DNA of 45,600 bases, from the NCBI GenBank assembly GCA_964471945.1, contig CAYYIJ010000009.1:1-45600 (forward strand), given 5' to 3'. Every line of letters begins with the position of its first letter. The first letter of the stretch is position 1. A program made the translations under genes and the position numbers. This DNA comes from JASEHD01 sp964471945 (lineage in GTDB: Bacteria; Bacteroidota; Ignavibacteria; UBA10030; SZUA-254). The notes under the pieces are model-generated. The model ran no database searches and had not been told where the DNA came from. It saw only the letters and a program-made list of their open reading frames with translations. Positions 42,763 to 45,600 of this stretch are shown here, one piece after another.

Positions 42763-44856
42763 CTATCTTGATATCATTTGCCTCAATCTTTGTGCGGTAT
42801 CTACCATATTTTTTAATTGTGAATATGCTTCATTAGGTCGTCGTGTTTTTAACCCACAGTCGGGATTAATCCAAATTCTCTTGGGATCCATGTCGAGTGA
42901 TGTGGGAATTTGAAGCATTTCGTATACTTCAGGAATGCGTGGACTATGGACATCAAAAACGCCAAGTCCAATCGAGCCGGGGAAACCACCTTCACGAATC
43001 GCTGCTGCCGTTTTACCTTTTGCTTTGCTATCTTCGATACTCAAGACATCTACACCCATGTTTTTAATCGCTTGCATTATCTCGACAAAATTTGAAAAGC
43101 ACATATGCGAATGTATAACTACATCTTCAGGTACATCTTTATATGTTCGTCTAAATGCATTTATCGCATGAGTAGTATAATGTTCCCGCGCTGAAGAATC
43201 AACAGGTAATCCTTCTCTCAATGCTGGCTCATCGATTTGGATATGCTTGATACCTGCCTTGACAAGATCATCAATTTCTTGTGCAAGTATATTTGCGATA
43301 TCGTAATATTGAAATTCACGTGCAACATCTTCACGAGGAAACGACCATTGTACCATTGTAACTGGACCAGTTAATATACCCTTCATCGGTCTCTTAGTCA
43401 GTGATTGAGCATACTGTATCCATTTTATAGTCATCGGAGATGGTCGTTTAAGTGGACCCGTAATCACCGGTGGCCTGACAAGCCTTGTTCCATACGATTG
43501 TACATTACCTTTAATTGTAATGTATCCTTCCAGATGTTCGGCAAAATACTCTACCATGTCTGGTCGCTCGAACTCTCCATGTACTAAAACATCCAGTCCG
43601 AGTTCTTCCTGGATACTCACACAGTTTTGAATATATTTTTTTATAAATATCTCATATTGTTCGTTTGAAAGTTTAGCATCATTCCAATCTTTCCTTACTT
43701 TCCGTAACTCAGAAGTTTGTGGAAAACTACCAATTGTTGTCGTAGGATATGGAATCTCACTAATCCAAAAAGTCTTTCTTGAGCGTGTATACTTCTCGGT
43801 CGGTAAATCAGGATGTCTCTCGTCGACCTGTCGATATTTTATTGTTCCATCTTTGATTGCCTGCAGTTCATCAAGTTTTTCTATCGCGAAAGCAAATTCA
43901 GCCGCAGCGCCTTTCTCCGCTTTCGATGTGAGGGGAACATGCATGAGTGAACAGGAAGGACTAATATATAACTTATCATCCGATATTTTCTCCTGAATTC
44001 TATCGAGTATTCGATTGGTCTTAGTTGAGACGGACCAAACATTTCTTCCGTTGATAATTCCAGCAATTAATTTTTTATCGGATGGAAATTTATCTAACAC
44101 ATTCAGATTAGCATTGCCATCAACAAAATCAAGTCCTATACCATCAACTGGCATTTTAAAAAGTCTATCGGCGAATGAATTCACGGAACCAAAATATACA
44201 TGGAGATGAATTTCTTTGTCCAATCGTTTCAATAATCGATCATAATTATTCGGTATCCCATCGCCCAAGAATGATGGTTCCTCGAGCTGGATTATCTGGA
44301 ATGGTAAGCTGTTAATAAAGATGATATATTGTTCTATCAATTTTTCGAATAGCAGTACTTTCGACAGATTTGTTTTATTAATCGCATAAGACAATAACGT
44401 CCAGGGTCCAATCAAAGCAAATTTGGAATGAAAGGTAAATCCTTTGAAGTCGGGTATTCGCGGATTAGAAACTAATAATGGCTCGTTTTCAATTTCGGGC
44501 TGCACTACATGATAATTTGTATTGAACCATTTCACCATCGGAGATGCAGTAGCTTTAGTTGAGCCACGCGGAATTGAAAGATATTCCTCTAAATTATCAT
44601 TCGCATTTTGAGCTGTCCCAAATCTTTTAGGAACAAATCCAAAAATAACCGCAGTTCGTAACATACGATCATAAATATCAAAATCGAAAACTTGTTGAAG
44701 ATCCAATTTCTGTTGAGCAGAAATATTGTATGTGCAAACTCCACGTTCAGAATTGAGGATGTCTTCGATGGTTTTCTCTTTCAACCAATAACCTTCTACC
44801 GCCTTTTTGATTAGTGATCCATATACGTTTGGGAAACCTATGTTGGTCGTCTTCAT
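42763..44856 (-). CDS. metE: Cobalamin-independent methionine synthase
   Basis: A 697-aa zinc enzyme that transfers the methyl of methyl-THF-polyglutamate to homocysteine. The N-terminal barrel is shorter than in E. coli (753 aa) but keeps NIGFPNVYGSLIKKAVE and MVKWFNTNYHVVQPE. The C-terminal catalytic barrel has TTTIGSFPQTSELR, GILTGPVTMVQWSF and QIDEPALREGLP. The zinc ligands appear in HSHMCFSNF (His and Cys), LSIEDSKAK (Glu) and INPDCGLKTR (Cys). Only 54 nt separate it from the subtilase fragment upstream, too little for a typical SAM riboswitch, and I see none. Confidence 0.95.
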   Translation of the reverse strand: MKTTNIGFPNVYGSLIKKAVEGYWLKEKTIEDILNSERGVCTYNISAQQKLDLQQVFDFDIYDRMLRTAVIFGFVPKRFGTAQNANDNLEEYLSIPRGSTKATASPMVKWFNTNYHVVQPEIENEPLLVSNPRIPDFKGFTFHSKFALIGPWTLLSYAINKTNLSKVLLFEKLIEQYIIFINSLPFQIIQLEEPSFLGDGIPNNYDRLLKRLDKEIHLHVYFGSVNSFADRLFKMPVDGIGLDFVDGNANLNVLDKFPSDKKLIAGIINGRNVWSVSTKTNRILDRIQEKISDDKLYISPSCSLMHVPLTSKAEKGAAAEFAFAIEKLDELQAIKDGTIKYRQVDERHPDLPTEKYTRSRKTFWISEIPYPTTTIGSFPQTSELRKVRKDWNDAKLSNEQYEIFIKKYIQNCVSIQEELGLDVLVHGEFERPDMVEYFAEHLEGYITIKGNVQSYGTRLVRPPVITGPLKRPSPMTIKWIQYAQSLTKRPMKGILTGPVTMVQWSFPREDVAREFQYYDIANILAQEIDDLVKAGIKHIQIDEPALREGLPVDSSAREHYTTHAINAFRRTYKDVPEDVVIHSHMCFSNFVEIMQAIKNMGVDVLSIEDSKAKGKTAAAIREGGFPGSIGLGVFDVHSPRIPEVYEMLQIPTSLDMDPKRIWINPDCGLKTRRPNEAYSQLKNMVDTAQRLRQMISR

Positions 44857-44910
44857 ATTAAATACTTCTACAATGAATGATTAAGTTTCTGATATATAAT
44901 AATATAATAA

Positions 44911-45546
44911 TTATTTTTTCTTTGTTGTAAAGCTCCACACACTTGACCAAGCGCTTGTCCCACTCGAATTGCTTGCGTTCAGCCGCCAGTAGAATGTTGT
45001 AGTTCCGGAAAGCTTGCTCACAGTGAAAGATGTTGTTGTGATACCGATTTGATCAACTACAATTATACTGAATGCCGAACTGGTTGATATTTGCAGGCGG
45101 TATGAAGTTACATCGGTAGAAGTATTCCATTTAAAAGTCGGTGTGGTCGACACATGGAACGCACCATTAGCAGGAGAAACAAGTATGGGTATTTGTGGTG
45201 GTGACGGCGGAGTACCAAAAAGAGAATAAAGTAATTTATTCGGTGTGCCAAATGGGACACCAATAATTTTGTTTACAGTCGCATTCTCAAGTATTGCATC
45301 CGTTACGTTTATTGGCAATGACGCTGGATTTGCTTGAAGACACAATGCGGCAGTGCCAGCAACATGTGGTGAAGCCATGGATGTGCCAGACATAATTACC
45401 GTGGCTGTGCTTGAAGTATAGTAAGCAGAAGTAATGTTTGAACCCGGTGCAAGAATATCGACACATGAACCGTAATTTGAAAACGATGATAATGCATCCG
45501 TGCTGGAAGTTGAGCCAACCGTGATCGCATCTAACACCCTAGCCGG
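44911..45546 (-). pseudogene. Subtilase (S8) C-terminal fragment with FN3-like domain
   Basis: About 211 aa of a secreted subtilisin-like protease. The first residues are PARVLDAITVGSTSSTDAL, then SNYGSCVDILAPGSNI, and the catalytic Ser block MSGTSMASPHVAGTAALCLQ. The Asp and His blocks are missing because the frame meets a stop (TGA 45547-45549) just before PARV. From about 115 a Pro linker leads to one FN3-like domain (FKWNTSTDVTSYRLQ, WSSVWSFTTKKK), and there is no sorting tail. The fragment is cut at the right, either by an inserted element or by an assembly edge. A GTG at 45537 would be only an accidental start. Confidence 0.8.
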
Positions 45547-45600
45547 TCAGACTGTGTGAAAATTCAATCACCTCAGAGACCATCGATAAAGAGCAATCTT
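45547..45600. other. Unexplained sequence interrupting the subtilase; possible IS end
   Basis: From 45547 the match to the subtilase stops sharply. The first bases, TCAGACTGTGTGAAAATTCA, have the look of an insertion-sequence terminal repeat reading inward, but only 54 nt are in view and the partner repeat is outside the window. No open frame can be judged in this length. Confidence 0.3.

Noticed and set aside
44857..44910. SAM riboswitch upstream of metE
   Set aside because: Only 54 nt are available before the subtilase fragment, and no conserved SAM-riboswitch core is seen there.

Overview
This 45.6-kb window is AT-rich bacterial chromosome with dense, mostly housekeeping gene content. All but one of the intact genes found between about 0.5 and 41.8 kb, and everything after that, read leftward; the exception is the rightward activase/dehydratase pair at 13.2-17.5 kb. 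I place the source in the FCB group, most likely Ignavibacteria/Chlorobi-like. The reasons are a Chlorobium/Alvin-type 2[4Fe-4S] ferredoxin, the many RAYT/REP-type palindromes, the SpoIIE-STAS-kinase module, the subtilase with a C-terminal FN3-like domain and the general protein flavour. This is a judgement from reading, not from a search.

Layout. 0-7.4 kb: a small unknown ORF among palindromes, a WYL regulator, ComEC, an alkaline-phosphatase/iPGM-type metalloenzyme, a degenerate MA-like peptidase, Dtd, PrmC and an Hsp20 with its own terminator. 7.6-13.1 kb: TrxB, QueG, an MBL-fold hydrolase, a ferredoxin, a thioredoxin-like protein, RsmI and dUTPase. 13.2-17.5 kb: a BcrA/BadF-type double ASKHA activase and an HgdB-like partner, split into two overlapping reading frames. 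17.6-23.7 kb: a partner-switching cassette (membrane SpoIIE phosphatase, STAS protein, HATPase kinase, cytoplasmic SpoIIE phosphatase) downstream of a MATE exporter. 23.8-24.6 kb: a TPR protein and tRNA-Arg(CCG).

24.7-29.0 kb is the accessory part. It holds a C-terminal remnant of an ornithine-decarboxylase-like gene and several perfect palindromes. A four-gene leftward block of unknown function (beta-propeller fusion protein, GDISP-repeat protein, 65-aa protein, truncated winged-helix protein) lies between two nearly identical 43-bp REP-like direct repeats. A REP-associated tyrosine transposase (RAYT) follows, carrying REP-like palindromes at both ends and inside its reading frame. The left part of the block is about 52% G+C by hand count, clearly above its surroundings, so it is either acquired DNA or an assembly join at a repeat.

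29.0-45.6 kb returns to ordinary content: a membrane-bound HdrD-like iron-sulfur oxidoreductase, PhzF-like isomerase, a tightly overlapping DUF1844-NadK-RadA-RdgB operon, an SRAP (YedK) protein, alpha-glucan metabolism (a GH13 protein with altered catalytic motifs, and glucan phosphorylase), glutamine synthetase, and MetE-MetF for the last step of methionine synthesis and its methyl donor. The window closes in a subtilase fragment whose reading frame stops abruptly at what may be an insertion-sequence end. I saw no rRNA, CRISPR array or convincing riboswitch.
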